The position numbers and the translations under genes were made by a program. This document shows positions 21,941 through 34,003 of a stretch of 64,000 nucleotides of DNA, piece after piece. The notes below the pieces were generated by a model that saw only the letters and a program-made list of their open reading frames with translations, ran no database searches and was not told the origin of the DNA. The stretch is from Manihot esculenta (Eukaryota > Streptophyta > Magnoliopsida > Malpighiales > Euphorbiaceae). Every line of letters begins with the position of its first letter. Within the stretch, counting starts at the first letter, position 1. Location: contig NC_035165.2 of the NCBI RefSeq assembly GCF_001659605.2, positions 15,176,419-15,240,418 of the forward strand, read 5' to 3'.

Positions 21941-22800
21941 AGAGTTGAAAATAAGGCTCAATGGTTAATTTGTCGATCCTTTTTGCTTGCTTCCATTTTC
22001 TTTTATTTTTGTTTTTGAGGAAGGACAAGCGGTTTTCTTTTGATGTTGTTGTTGGTTCTCTCTTGCTAGGGATGGATGGGCTACATTTTTTTTTTATTTT
22101 TTTGCTTTTCAAGTTTTTAGCTATAGACCATACGAGGGAGTTTGTAACGGGGGATCTGTTATTCAAGGTTTTGATCATAGTTTCCGGTGGAAGGATCACT
22201 CTGTTCGTTTTGTCGTCATTCTGAGACTGCACTGATGCATCCGGTGGTCCACGCTCCCATCGGCTTTACTTGGCTAGGCTCTGCAACATCTCCTTTCTCG
22301 GTTCGTTTCAGTCGGTGGACCAATCCTCCCTTTGAAGGCCTGTTGCTTATCAGTGTTACATATTTGTTGCATCTGCTTCAGTGATGTTGTGTGTTTTTTA
22401 CGATAGTGTCTGAATGTGGTCGATATTGTTTCTGTGGAGTCGGTATTTGTTGCTCGTTGTCGTGCCGTTTGTATTTCTTTTTCGTGGTTTGCTTGCTGGC
22501 TTCAGTTCTAGTTTCGGTGCTTAGACACCATACTGATAAATCAGTCAGTCAGTGCATCTCAATGGATTCGGTAGAACTGGTGCTACAGACGCATGTGATT
22601 GGATGATTCAGTTTTCATTTTAGTTTTATTTGATTCTTGATTTTGATTTGTATCTGATTTGATTTTAGTTATTTTAGTTTGATTTTTTTTCTGTTTTAAA
22701 CCTTATTTTGTATAATCTTTTGTATAACCCTATAGAACTTGCATAAATGTAATATATATCTGGTATTAATAAAAATAATAATAATAATAATTCATGATAG
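21941..22800 (+). other. Unclassified unit ending in a TAA microsatellite
   Basis: Less A/T-rich than its right flank and with frames open for 60-90 codons, but no domain I recognise. It ends at about 22767-22795 with AATAAAAATAATAATAATAA after T-rich 3'-UTR-like sequence, which could be the tail of an old LINE or a decayed transcript-derived unit. No TSD was found. I leave the class open. Confidence 0.35.
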
Positions 22801-24904
22801 TGTTAGAACATGGCCCACCTTCTATTTTCTAAATTCGTTTTAGATTAATCTTCTAAGAAGCTTGTGTCCGATTATTGAATACGTATATTTACATATCAAT
22901 AATTAAACCTTCGTTTCAAAATAAAACTATTTTTTTAATACTAATACAACCATTTTTTTTCTAAAACAAGATATGCATTTACTTCGTCGGAATTAAAAAT
23001 TTTATAAAAAAAATTAATTTAATTAATCTTTTTCTAATAATTTTTATTTTTGAAATGAACTTTTTTATTTTTAAAAAAATTATTTTGAAAGAAATTGAAA
23101 TGATTTATAATTTTATAAAAATTTATTTAAATATTTTTTTATAAAATGAATTATGTCAATTAAATAATACATAAAAATTTCAATTCAAAACTAATTCACT
23201 TTTTTACTTAATTCTTATCAATTGAATTTATTTTATTAAAATTTTAACAAAAAAATTGCTATAATGTGAAAATTTATTATAATATTATACATAATAAAAG
23301 GATAATATGTAATTTGGAATACTTCTTAAATAGAGATCTATCTTTTTCTTCTTTTTTTTCTAAATAGGGATATAAATTTTTAATTTAAAAAAATTATGAA
23401 ATTTTATTTTTATATAAATCTAAGCATAATATGAAATTGTGTAGTGATTAATAATTGGAAATGATGTAGGTGCGAATGTGGGGTGGAAAGGCATGGCAGT
23501 GAATCACACCCCACTAATCATCAAATAATTACATCTCTAATCTCTATTGATGAAATTGTGGTTCCCACTTTTGAGTTTTGACAATACTCTTTTGCTTTTT
23601 TTTTTTTTTTTTTTTTTTTCCACTCAACCTATTGTCTTACCATGTATCATCTTTCTCCCTAATTAGAAAAATAAGATATAACATTTTCATTATATTGGTT
23701 TAATTTCATCCATATGTTTATTGAGAATATTTAATTTAGTTTGTTTAATTTTTCTTAATTAATTTAAAATTTTAATTAATGATCGATTTTGTCAAAAATA
23801 AAAATCATCCCAAAAAAAATTAAGAAGATTAAGTTCTTATTTGGAGTTAAGTTTCTTAATTTAGTATAAAAAAAATAGAAATTTAATTTCCTCATTTTTT
23901 TTAATTTTCAGGTTAAGTTAAACTTAAATTGTAATTTCAGAACTAATGTTGAAAAATTAATAATCCTAAAGTGTACCATGTCAAATGTTAACATAAATGG
24001 CTTTTCCCTATTATATATAAAATTGAAAATAAAAAATAATAAGATTTTTTGTAATGCCTTTAAGTTTTTATAGTATTTAATTTAGTTATTTTATCACTAA
24101 AATCTAATTTTTTATAATTTGATGATAATTTTATTCTTTAAATTAATTTTAGTTAAGCAAATCTTGAAAAATATATAAAAATATGATAAAATTATATTTT
24201 TTAAATAAGGGTATAAATTGGATTATAATTTTATTATTTAAATTAATTTTAAAGTTAGTTAAAAATCTAAAGCAACGATCTAAATTAATTTAAATACTAT
24301 TAAATTAATTTTAAAATATTATTAAAATAATAGGTTTAAATATTAAATAAATATTTCATTGAATCTATATTTTTATTTATTTTTTTAATCGTCTCAAAAT
24401 TATTATCTTCTTTTTACATATAATTAATATATAAATTAACTATTATAATTTTATTTAATTTTATTCTATTTCTAAAATAAGTTGTCATTAATTATCAAAA
24501 CATCTCAAAATATTTAATAAAATTTAATAATTTTAAAATGTGTATAATTAAAAAGTTAATATAAAAAATTATTTGTAATACATATGATAAAAAATGGACA
24601 AAAGTAATAAAACAGGGAGAATATTAAAAAAATTATTAATATATCACTAAAAAATTAAATTTATAAACAGATAAATTCATTTATAAATTATGAAAAATTG
24701 TTTGTAATTTAATTTATAAACAAATCATAAATAGACTTTTGTTTGTAAATTTATTTCTAAGTAAAAACTATTCTGTTTACATTATAAATATATTTATAAA
24801 TAAATTATAAATGAATTTAATATCTGTTTGTACTTTTTATTTATATATTCTCCCTTATCTATTTACAAATATAATTTTACATATAAATGAATAATTTATT
24901 TATG

Positions 24905-25317
24905 AATTCATTTATAATATAAATTATTTATCTATATAACCGAATTGGACCCTATAAATTTAAACTCAATTTATAAAATATTTAATAATTTAAACTGGAT
25001 TCGAATTTAACTTGCGGTGGGCTCCTATTTAAATTCGATAGTTAATTAGAGTTTAAAAACAATTTAAAAATAAAATTAAAATATTTACAATTCCTCGTGA
25101 ACCCTGTATGTAAGAGACCATAATATATGATAAAAAATATGTATTAGATATATTATTTTTAATTATTTTATATATAATTAATAAATAAATTTTATTTTAT
25201 ATTAATAATTATGAAAATTTTATAATAGATATATTATTTTTAATTATTTTATACACGTCATAATTTTGAATTAAATAATATGTTTGTTATAAAAAATCTA
25301 TAACTATTATTATAAGC
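24905..25317 (+). repeat. Dispersed A/T-rich repeat, copy 1
   Basis: About 410 bp closely resembling 27553-27980 in the same orientation. Shared landmarks include CATTTATAATATAAATTATT, ATTCGATAGTTAATTAGAGT and ATATTTACAATTCCTC. The copies differ by many substitutions and small indels. Class unknown. Confidence 0.8.
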
Positions 25318-25325
25318 TGTGATTG

Positions 25326-25473
25326 CTTATTGAACTTTTTATATATAAATTTTATTAAAATTAAATAATAAAATAATTTTTTTAAATATATATATATTTT
25401 TTGCTTATTAAATTTTTTTTATATAAATTTTATTACAATTAAATAATAAAATAATTTTTTTAAGCATATATAT
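25326..25473 (+). repeat. Tandem duplication of a 75-bp A/T-rich unit
   Basis: Two successive units beginning TGCTTATT and both containing AAATTTTATTA and TTAAATAATAAAATAA. The first starts at 25326 and the second at about 25403. Confidence 0.7.
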
Positions 25474-27552
25474 TTTTTTTAAGTGAAAATTTAAAAATAA
25501 GAAAAATATAACTTGAAATCTTTCAGATTTACTCATATGCATTAATTATTAGACTAAGACTGTGAGTACGTTTAAACATACTTTATATATAAATTATTTT
25601 TCAATGAAACATACATAATCTTACCTTTTTTAAAATAAGATTTTTTTCAAGATTATTAAAATCTCCATAATCTTTTAATTCAATTTTAATTCGTCAAATT
25701 GTTAGATTGAGATTTTTTTAAAACTTTCAAATGTTTTAAAAGAAATCTTTTTTCTCTTTTTAAATAATAAAAAAATTATACAAATTTAAAAACTATGAAA
25801 AATTTAACAAAATAAGTAAACAAATTGCGAGGAGCGAAACTAATGAGTCAAGGACACGAAGGCTAAACTATGTCAAGGATGCTAGCTAGGCTAGACAATC
25901 TGATCCATCTATTTTTTTTATTAATTTATTATAAAAAAATAAATAAATTTTATAAATGAATGAGAAATTCTAGTTATTACCATATTATCCAAAAAAACAA
26001 ACTTTGCAAGAAAGATCTTTATCCTTGGTAGAAAATTCTCATAATATGGTTAATTTTAAAAAATGTTAATCATTGAGAGATCTCTATCCCTAATTGGTAG
26101 AAAATGTTGACTTGTAAAAACTGAGATAAAAAGAAGCACTAGTGATTGTGAATATGCAAAGCATGAGGATTAAAAGGTAAATGCCTCATGATTTTCAAGT
26201 ACCCACATAATTATTTTAAGCACTTCAATTAATTCCTTTAAATTTAATTTTTATTGTAAACCTAAATATGAGAAAATTTATATATATAAGTATAATTATT
26301 ATTTTCTAGATGGTATTTCAAAAAGGAGAGATGGTTGAATTTGATTATGTATATAAATTTATTTCTTAAACCCATTTGTTTATATATTTATTAATTATTA
26401 ATTTATCATTTTATGTAAATTATTTTATATAAAATAACCAATTTATAGTCTAAAGTGGAGTTGGAAAGTCTATGTCTTTTAGCAATAGCATGCTTAGACA
26501 AATCATCACTTGGATAATTATGGATCTTTATTATAAGATTTCCTTTCCTTTTAGCATTATGTATATTAATAATATTATATATTATTTTTCTAGCTATTAT
26601 GATTATCAATTATTTTTTTTCTTCTTCACAAAGCTATGCATGCCTTAACCCCTTTGTTAATGATTGAAAAAAGGGTAAATGTGCAGACGAAACTTGAGCA
26701 ATTAAACCTTTGATCCTATGTTTGAAAAGGGTTAAAAAAATTATTATTATTACTTGTTTCTATGGTTAAATTATTAAATTATTTTACTTGTTACATATAA
26801 AGTTTGACATAGTGCAATTGTAATAACTTTGATTTTGTGGTAAATTTAAATTGCTTAAATTAACTGAAATTTTGTTTGTTTTATACCTCTTACAAATAAT
26901 TAGGATAAATATAAATTTAAATTTAATATTAATAATTTAAATTAACTGCAATTGTAATGCATGTTCTTAAACACTAATTAGGGTTTCAAAAATTCAATAT
27001 GGCCAAACAGTAAAAAGTTTAATTTATAGGATACCAGATCAAATTATTAATATCTCTGATTTTGCTATAAATTTTAAAATGAAAAGATAAATCTCTTTAA
27101 AATTATACCACAACATAGTTTTAAATGTGCATATGGAAAATAGTGTTGATATTACATGTACGGCAATAAAACATAATTTAGCATACTCAATATTTATTAT
27201 TTAGCTGCTAATAATTAATGAGATGTCTGAAAAACTTGCTAAAAAGAGTTTTTATCCAATTCAATGGAATATATTGCATAGAAGTATTAGCACAGATATA
27301 TATAACATTGCCGAGATCCAACCTAAATCATCTTAAAAACTACTAAAAAATTTTAACTTCACATTTTGAAATAAAACTTTAATCTCTCAGTTCCATTATT
27401 TCCATTTATTAACGACACTTATTCCTTTTTGAGTTAATTTCAGTTTATTGATTTCTTAGCCAAATCAAACCATTTGTTTAGGTATTAATATCCTGCTACC
27501 CTTCAGATTTAAAACTCATCAAATATTATATTATAATTACCATAAATAAAAT

Positions 27553-27980
27553 ATAAATTCATTTATAATATAAATTATTTATCCATATAACCTAATCGGA
27601 CTCTACATATAAATTTGGATTCAATTCATAAAATATTTAATAACTTGAACTGAATTCAAATTTTACTTGTGATGGGCTTCTATTTAAATTCGATAGTTAA
27701 TTAGAGTTTAAAATTAATTTAAAAATAAAATTAAAATATTTACAATTCCTCATGAACCTGTAGGTAAGTCTCATAATATATGATAAAAAGATATGTACTA
27801 AATATTTATAATGAATATATTATTTTTAATTATTTTATATATTATCAATAAATAAATTTTGTTTTGTATTAATAATTATGAAAATTTTATGATAAATGTA
27901 TTATTTTTAATTATTTTATACATATCGTTATTTTGAATTAGATAATATGTTTGTTATAAAATATCTATAACTATTATTAT
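27553..27980 (+). repeat. Dispersed A/T-rich repeat, copy 2
   Basis: The second copy of the block at 24905-25317, about 2.65 kb downstream and in direct orientation. It contains internal near-repeats around TATTTTTAATTATTTTATA. Confidence 0.8.
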
Positions 27981-29057
27981 AAAATAAAATTTATCGTGGA
28001 TAAATATATGAATTACATATTTAATAATTAGATTATTTATCTTTAATTTTGATTTTAAAAATTGACTAAAATTATATTTAACATAAATATTGAATAAATT
28101 TATCTAAAATTTAAATTTTTGAATTAAAATATAAAATAATATAAATGTCAAATTTTTTTGAATTAATTGATCAATTAAAAAATAATTATAATAATACACA
28201 TAATATGCAAGCTAAATAATTAAATTGATATATAACTATTAAATTTAAAAATTTATAGATTGATTAAAATTGTATCAAAATATAAAGTTGAATAATTAAA
28301 TTAAAATTAAAAATTAAAATTAAAATATAAATATATGTAAATATTGAATCTTTCTAGATAAATTAATATGAGAGATTTCAGGTTTTTCCATTTCAATCCC
28401 TAAATTTAATTTAAAAAAAAAATTCAGTAATATTAATATAATTCTCAAAATCTAAAAAATTAAATTTTCAAAAAAAATAAATATTTTTTTTCTCATGATT
28501 TGATTTTTCAATCCGAAAATATTAACTGATTTTATTAGATGATCAAACATTAAAAATATAGAAAAAAAAAATTAAAAACATTATTAGCAAACAAACAAAA
28601 CCTAAATGTCAATTACTTTTGTACCTTTGCCTAAAGAAGTCAAAATTGGAAGCACTTTGCAAATTCTCATTGTAAATGCCATACAATACATGCTTTCCAG
28701 AAATCGACAGTCACCTATGATGAAAATTTGAAGTAAATAGCATTTCAAGCTCAATCAATCTAAAAACCCAGAGAAATCAACTTATGTAATCCAGTTATGT
28801 CGTTATAGCCATTAGGCAATATCGCTTAATTTGCATTACCATTTTTCTTGTCATTTCATTTAAAGTTCTTCCAAGTTTTGGAAATTATTTTCCAACTAGG
28901 ATTACCAGGAAAGCTACAAACTTGGAATTTTTGCTATTTCAGGATTAAAAAAAATTCTAAAATTTTGATTCAAAAAAAAAAAAAAATTTCGAATCAAGAT
29001 AAAATTTGACTCTACGCACTTTAAAAGTATGGTAAGAAGACCATATTATCATTTACC

Positions 29058-29500
29058 GCACTCAAAAAAGTGCACTAAACTTTAATTTTTTTAAAATAAA
29101 ATAATAATAATTCTACTGCACTTATAAAGTGCGATATAATTTATACCAGATCAAAAATAAGTGCGATAGAATTTATGTCAGGTCAAAATTCCTGATTTGG
29201 TAGAATCTGACCTCCCGTTAGCAGGAGGCAGACACGTCTCCTATTGATAGGATAATTTCACCAACGGTTCTCTTGTCTAGAGAGCCATTGGTCACTAAAC
29301 TCCTCCCCTCTTCTTTTTATCTCCTCACTATAAAAACTCCACTCCCTTTTCTTTTTCCCTTCTATCATGTTTCTCTCAAATTACTTTCTCATAATTCTTT
29401 TTTACCCTCTCATATTTCTTCTCTACTCTCTCATATTTCTTATTTTCTAATTCAAAAATTTATTTATCATTCAATCTTCTATTGCTAAAGAAGCATTTTT
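29058..29500 (+). promoter_or_regulatory. Possible promoter or LTR-like segment (weak)
   Basis: Short palindromes (GCACTCAAAAAAGTGC at 29058-29073; GCACTTATAAAGTGC at 29118-29132) precede a TATA-like CACTATAAAAAC near 29328 and a pyrimidine-rich 29340-29470, which together look like a plant promoter and 5' leader. No downstream coding region is apparent, so this may be a remnant. Confidence 0.3.
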
Positions 29501-29579
29501 TTATCACGATAGGTATATATATATTTTTAAAATTTTATATTTGATCAAATTAATATCAATGAAAAATATATAATAAAGG

Positions 29580-30420
29580 ACTATTTAAACTCTGTCAGGA
29601 GTTTTAACCAATATTGTTTGACCAAGACGAAATAAGAGAAAAGATAGACTATAAGACAAAAAGTCTTATTGAAATTTCTCAAAAATTGAAAAGTGAGTTT
29701 CTAATAGTTAAGGGAGGCTATTTATAATAGAAACAAAACTCTAATATGCAAAATTATGAAAATATCCAAAATATTTAAAAAAAATAATTAAAATTCAAAA
29801 TTGACCCCTAAACGATGAAATTGTGATCAGGCCTGTGGCCCTCGTCACATTTTTGAAAGTCGTGCGTCTCGAAATTTCCTTTCCGAAAAGTTATCGTAGG
29901 TCTCCATCGAACGTCGGCAGCAAAAGTTATGTCTGGTGCAAGTCTGCCGTAAAGTTCAAGGCTAATTATTCCATGTCATTCTTTCCACTTGTAAAAAACT
30001 CGACCTCGAGTTGTCATCAGCAGGGTAGCACTGAAATATATCCGCCACGTTAAACGTCTTGAAAATTTTCATCTCATGTGGGAGGTTAAGAACATTGTCA
30101 TTGTCATTAATCTTCTGAATGATCCGGAATTGACCAATCTTCTTGGCATCAAGTTTTTTTTATCCTCCAGCATGCTCCTTGCATAAATATACCATAACTT
30201 GGTCACTGACATTGAAGGACTTGAAGCACCTATGTTTATCAGCTGTAGCTTTATATTTTTCATTGGCTTCTGTAAGGCATTGTTGTACCTATTTGAAAAC
30301 ATCCACGTGCTGCTTTACCAAGTTGCTTGCTGCAATATTATTGTGAGAACCTATAGGAAGGGCAATAAGATCAACTGTATGTGCTGGGACTTTGATGCGG
30401 AACCCTAGCCTATTAGAGAC
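29580..30420 (-). pseudogene. Degenerate Ty3/gypsy fragment: integrase C-terminus and adjoining LTR-like DNA
   Basis: Read on the minus strand, about 30415 down to 29960 encodes a broken integrase C-terminal region. Recognisable pieces are VPAHTVDLIALPIG, KLDAKKIGQFRIIQKINDN and FKTFNVADIF, separated by stops at the positions of VFK*VQQCL and GG*KKL. The remainder (about 29580-29800) has a minus-strand TATA-like TTATAAATAGCC and may be part of its LTR. Its sequence differs from both the CRM-like and Tekay families here. It is cut at 30420 by the CRM-like element, so it is older than that insertion. Confidence 0.7.
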
Positions 30421-30900
30421 TGAAACGACACATACCCTAGTAAAAAAAACTTAATTCAGAAAATAATTCCCCAATCTAAAGCACCCTTAAATAACATGCA
30501 ATTAAGAACACTTATAATGGATTGATTTTAAGAGCAGCAAGAATAAGAAACATACAAGTTAGTATCAAACCTTATTCGTGATGCAATGTCAAGAACCAAG
30601 ATCTCTCTTAAGCTCTCAAAGAAGAATCGCATAAAGCAATTGTATTGAATAATTGATAATCTGTCCACAATATGGAAAAAGAGATGCTTTATATAATATA
30701 AATAAAGATCCATGACCTTTGCCACTTCCCACTACTATGCGTGGACCCATGATCTATGCCACCACCCACTACTCTGCATGGATCCATAATCTATGCCACT
30801 ATCCACTACTGGATAACTACTCACTACTGTTTAACTACCCACTACCAAATAACTACCCACTACTAGTTAACTACCAACTACTAAATAACTTCCCACTATA
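30421..30900 (-). repeat. Putative 3' LTR of the CRM-like element
   Basis: Non-coding on the minus strand, with a TATA-like TTTATATAAAG motif near 30695 and a leader-like region to the left. It ends GTGTCGTTTCA at 30421, where the older integrase fragment begins. The start is probably near 30900-30935 but is not fixed, because the 5' LTR is outside the window. Confidence 0.55.
30725..30895 (-). repeat. Degenerate tandem repeat in the CRM-like LTR
   Basis: Short units with CCACTAC core words (CCACTACTGG, CCCACTACC, CCCACTAC) alternate with AACTA, at a period of about 16-17 bp. On the minus strand they read GTAGTGGGTAGTTA. The array lies just upstream of the TATA-like box. Confidence 0.7.
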
Positions 30901-31515
30901 AATACAAAATTTGAATTGTCAATAAGGACACATTTGGCCTAATTGACTTGGAATGGCCAGTTTGTTCTTCAACTTCAAAATGAATTTGCAAAACTTCAAC
31001 ATATTCCTTTATGAATCCTTGAAGTGCTTCCTTCAACCTCTTGGATCTCAACCTTGTAATTGGTCCTTGAGGCAATGCTAGCTCATCATTTTTGGTGTTG
31101 TTGGTAGTGCTTACATCATCCCCTCCCTCTTGAAAAGGATTCGTCCTTGAATCTGTACCAAAATCAAAAGGAGACAAATCAGAAATATTAAAGGTAGCAC
31201 TTACACCAAACTCACCTGGCAGATCAATTATGTATGCATTGTCATTGATCCGTTTCAGGACTTGAAATGATCCATCCCCTCGTGCATCGAGTTTTGATTT
31301 CCTTTGAGTTGGAAACCTTTCCTTTCGCATATAGATCCAAACCCAATCACCTGGTTTGAATACAACTTTCTTGCGACCCTTATTGGCCTATTTCTCATAT
31401 ATGCTGTTACGCTTCTTAATATGCTCACGCGCTTTCACGTGTATTGATTTAACCATTTCAGCCTTCGCTTTTCCATCTAAATTAGACAACTCGTTCAAAG
31501 GTAAAGGCATTAAAT
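30896..31515 (-). pseudogene. CRM-like integrase C-terminus and tail
   Basis: Minus-strand frame with MRKERFPTQRKSKLDARGDG, FQVLKRINDNAYIIDLPGEF, NISDLSPFDF and a tail bearing GPITRLRSKRLKEAL. Upstream of 31330, the YEK*ANKGRKKVV region (TAG near 31388) and a frameshift near 31515 separate it from the integrase core. The ATG at 31330 is an internal Met, not a start. The function would be the DNA- and chromatin-binding end of integrase. Confidence 0.8.
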
Positions 31516-33149
31516 CTAAAATACAGTTAATGGATTAAAACCATACACAATCTCAAAAGGTGAATAACTAGTAGAAGAATGGACTGCTCGATTATAAGCA
31601 AATTCAACATATGGCAAACATTCTTCCCAAGTTTTCAAGTTCCTACCCACAATAGCACCAAGCATAGTTCCTAAAGTCCTATTAACAACTTCAGTTTGGC
31701 CATCTGTTTGTGGATGACAAGTAGTAGAAAATAAAAGTTTAGTACCCAATTTCCCCCACAAAACACGCCAGAAATGACTAAGAAACTTTGAATCTCTATC
31801 AGAAACAATAGTCCTAGGTATACCATGCAAGCAGACTACTTCCCTGAAAAACAAATCAGCTATGTTCGTTGCATCATCAGTTTTATGACATGGAATAAAA
31901 TGTGCCATCTTGCTAAAGTGATCTACAACAACAAACACTGAATCTCTACCTCTTTTTGTCCTAGGTAAACCTATCACAAAATCCATAGATATATCAGTCC
32001 AAGGTTCAGTAGGTACAGGTAAAGGAGTATATAACCCATGTGGCAAGGACGTAGATTTAGCCTGTTTACATGCAAAGCATTGAACATAAATTTTCTCTAC
32101 ATATTTTCTCATATTAGGCCAATAAAAGTGTTCATTCAACATGTCTAAAGTCTTTTGCACACCAAAATGTCCCATTAATCCTCCTGAATGTGATTCTCTA
32201 ACAAGCAACTCACGCACTGAACAATTAGGTATGCATATTTGTTTCCCCCTAAAAAGAAACCCATCATGCAAATAAAACTTTTTAAATGCCCCATGTTCAC
32301 ATGCCTTAAATACATCAGAAAAATCAGTATCATTCTCATACATATCTTTCAAATACTCAAATCCTAACAACTTAGAACTAAGCATGGAAGTCAATGCATA
32401 ATGTCTAGATAATGCATCGGCAACCACATTCTCTTTACCTTGCTTGTATTTAATCACGTAAGAAAAAATTTCAAGATACTCAACCCACTTACCATGTCGC
32501 TTGTTCAACTTACCTTGTCCCTTCAAGTGTTTGAGAGACTGATGGTCGGTATGAATCACGAACTCATTAGGCAGCAAGTAGTGTTCCCAAACTTCAAGAG
32601 CCCTAATCAGTGCATAGAACTCTTTGTCATAGGTGGAATAGTTCAATTGTGCGCCACCTAACTTTTCACTAAAATATGCTATGGGTCGGCCTTCCTGCAT
32701 AAGAACAGCACCAATACCAATCCTAGAAGCATCACATTCAATTTTAAAGGTTTTAGAAAAATCAGGTAACCTTAAAACAGGAGCGGTAGTAAGTTTTTCT
32801 TTCAATGTGTTAAATGCAGGTTCCTGTTCTTTACCCCACTTAAACCCAACAGCCTTTTTAATAATCTCATTTAGAGGTGCAGCAATAGTGCTGAAATCTC
32901 TAACAAACCTCCTATAGAAGCTTGCTAATCCATGAAAGGATCTCACCTCATTAGCATTCTTAGGTATAGGCCATTCTTGAATAGCCTTAACCTTTTCAGT
33001 ATCTACCTCCACTCCACGTGAACTAATAATAAATCCTAGGAATATGACACTATCAGTACAAAATGTGCATTTCTTAAGATTAGCATACAATTCATGTTCA
33101 CGCAACTTCTGTAGAACAAGTTCAACATGCCTAATATGATCATCCAGGT
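31516..33149 (-). pseudogene. CRM-like RT C-terminus, RNase H and integrase core
   Basis: An open stretch of 529 codons. RT thumb/connection: [17 protein letters not shown] and [20 protein letters not shown]. RNase [17 protein letters not shown] and [19 protein letters not shown] linker. Integrase zinc finger: [24 protein letters not shown] core: [36 protein letters not shown]. The frame is open but is preceded by TGA near 33149 (after DDILIYS) and ends in a frameshift at FNPLTVF, so no full polyprotein can be made. It is the best-preserved part of this element. Confidence 0.87.
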
Positions 33150-33150
33150 T

Positions 33151-33501
33151 TCAGCTATAAATCAATATATCATCAAAATACACAACCACAAACTTACCTA
33201 GGTAATCACGCAAAACATGGTTCATCAATCTCATAAATGTGTTAGGTGTATTAGTTAAGCCAAAAGGCATCACTAACCATTCATATAAACCATATTTAGT
33301 CTTAAAGGCAGTTTTCCACTCATCACCTAACTTCATCCTAATTTGATGATAGCCGCTTTTCAAATCAATTTTGGTAAAGAAAACAGTACCACATAATTCT
33401 TCAAGCATATCATCTAATCTAGGAATAGGATGGCGAGATTGGTTGATCGCACGACAATCAACACACATGCGCATTGTTCTATCTTTCTTTGGAACCAACA
33501 A
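33151..33501 (-). pseudogene. CRM-like RT palm region
   Basis: Minus-strand frame with [54 protein letters not shown] and the catalytic [12 protein letters not shown]. It follows a 1-bp-type frameshift near 33540 and ends at the TGA near 33149, in frame with the next segment. Confidence 0.87.
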
Positions 33502-34003
33502 AACAGGTACTGCGCATGGACTAAGGCTCTCCCTAATATGTCCCTTAGCAACTCATCAACTTGCCTTTGCAATTCCTTTGTCTCCTCAGGATTACTCCGG
33601 TAAGCTGGACAATTTGAAATCTGAGCTCCAGGAATAAAATCGATCTGATGTTCTATTCCCCTAATGGGTGGCAACCCAGATGGCACCTCCTCAGGAAATA
33701 CATCCGCAAAATCCTACAATAACTTAGAAAAAGAACTAGGCAATTCATCAGTAGGGTTAGTCTCAATCATAAAATTGAAACTAAAACGCAACATAATCAA
33801 AGCTCTCTTCCCTAAGTATGCTTTCTTCAACTCTCTCTCTTTACAATAAAAGGAAGACTTGCTGAATTCTTCACTCTTCTCACTCAGCTCTCCTTTTATC
33901 TCTACACTCACTAACGTTTTCTCTCCTGCACGTCTCTCATTTTTATCCTTTCCTGTGCAGTCACTCTCCTTTGGGCCATTGGAAACCTACTTTTCACTAC
34001 TGG
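33502..34003 (-). pseudogene. CRM-like protease-RT linker and RT N-terminus
   Basis: Minus-strand pieces: VSVEIKGELSEKSEEF, RALIMLRFSFNFMIETNPTD, then a TAG near 33715 (LL*DF, where the family has Gln), then VPSGLPPIRGIEHQIDFIPG and [12 protein letters not shown]. The last is frameshifted against the RT palm. It ends at the Tekay-3 insertion point. Confidence 0.8.

Larger units (their letters stand above)
22801..29200. other. A/T-rich intergenic DNA
   Basis: Very A/T-rich on both strands, with no ORF showing protein character. It contains a poly-T run (about 23598-23620), homopolymer stretches, the repeated block listed separately, a tandem duplication near 25.4 kb, and short AGTGCG palindromes near 29.0-29.17 kb. 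I see no gene or RNA gene. Confidence 0.6.
30421..34003 (-). mobile_element. CRM-like Ty3/gypsy element (minus), truncated in this window by Tekay-3
   Basis: From left to right: the 3' LTR (starting TGAAACGACA at 30421), then the reversed pol from chromodomain-less C-terminus back to the protease-RT boundary. The right part, including gag and the 5' LTR, lies beyond the Tekay-3 insertion at 34004. The pol tail with GPITRLRSKRLKEAL matches the plus-strand fragment at 2-721, so both belong to one lineage. CRM clade is my best guess; Reina or a related clade is possible. All coding parts are interrupted. Confidence 0.8.

Noticed and set aside
22391..22606. A 71-codon ORF with Cys/Leu-rich sequence as a membrane peptide gene.
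   Set aside because: Composition reflects T-rich DNA; no supporting motif or conserved context.
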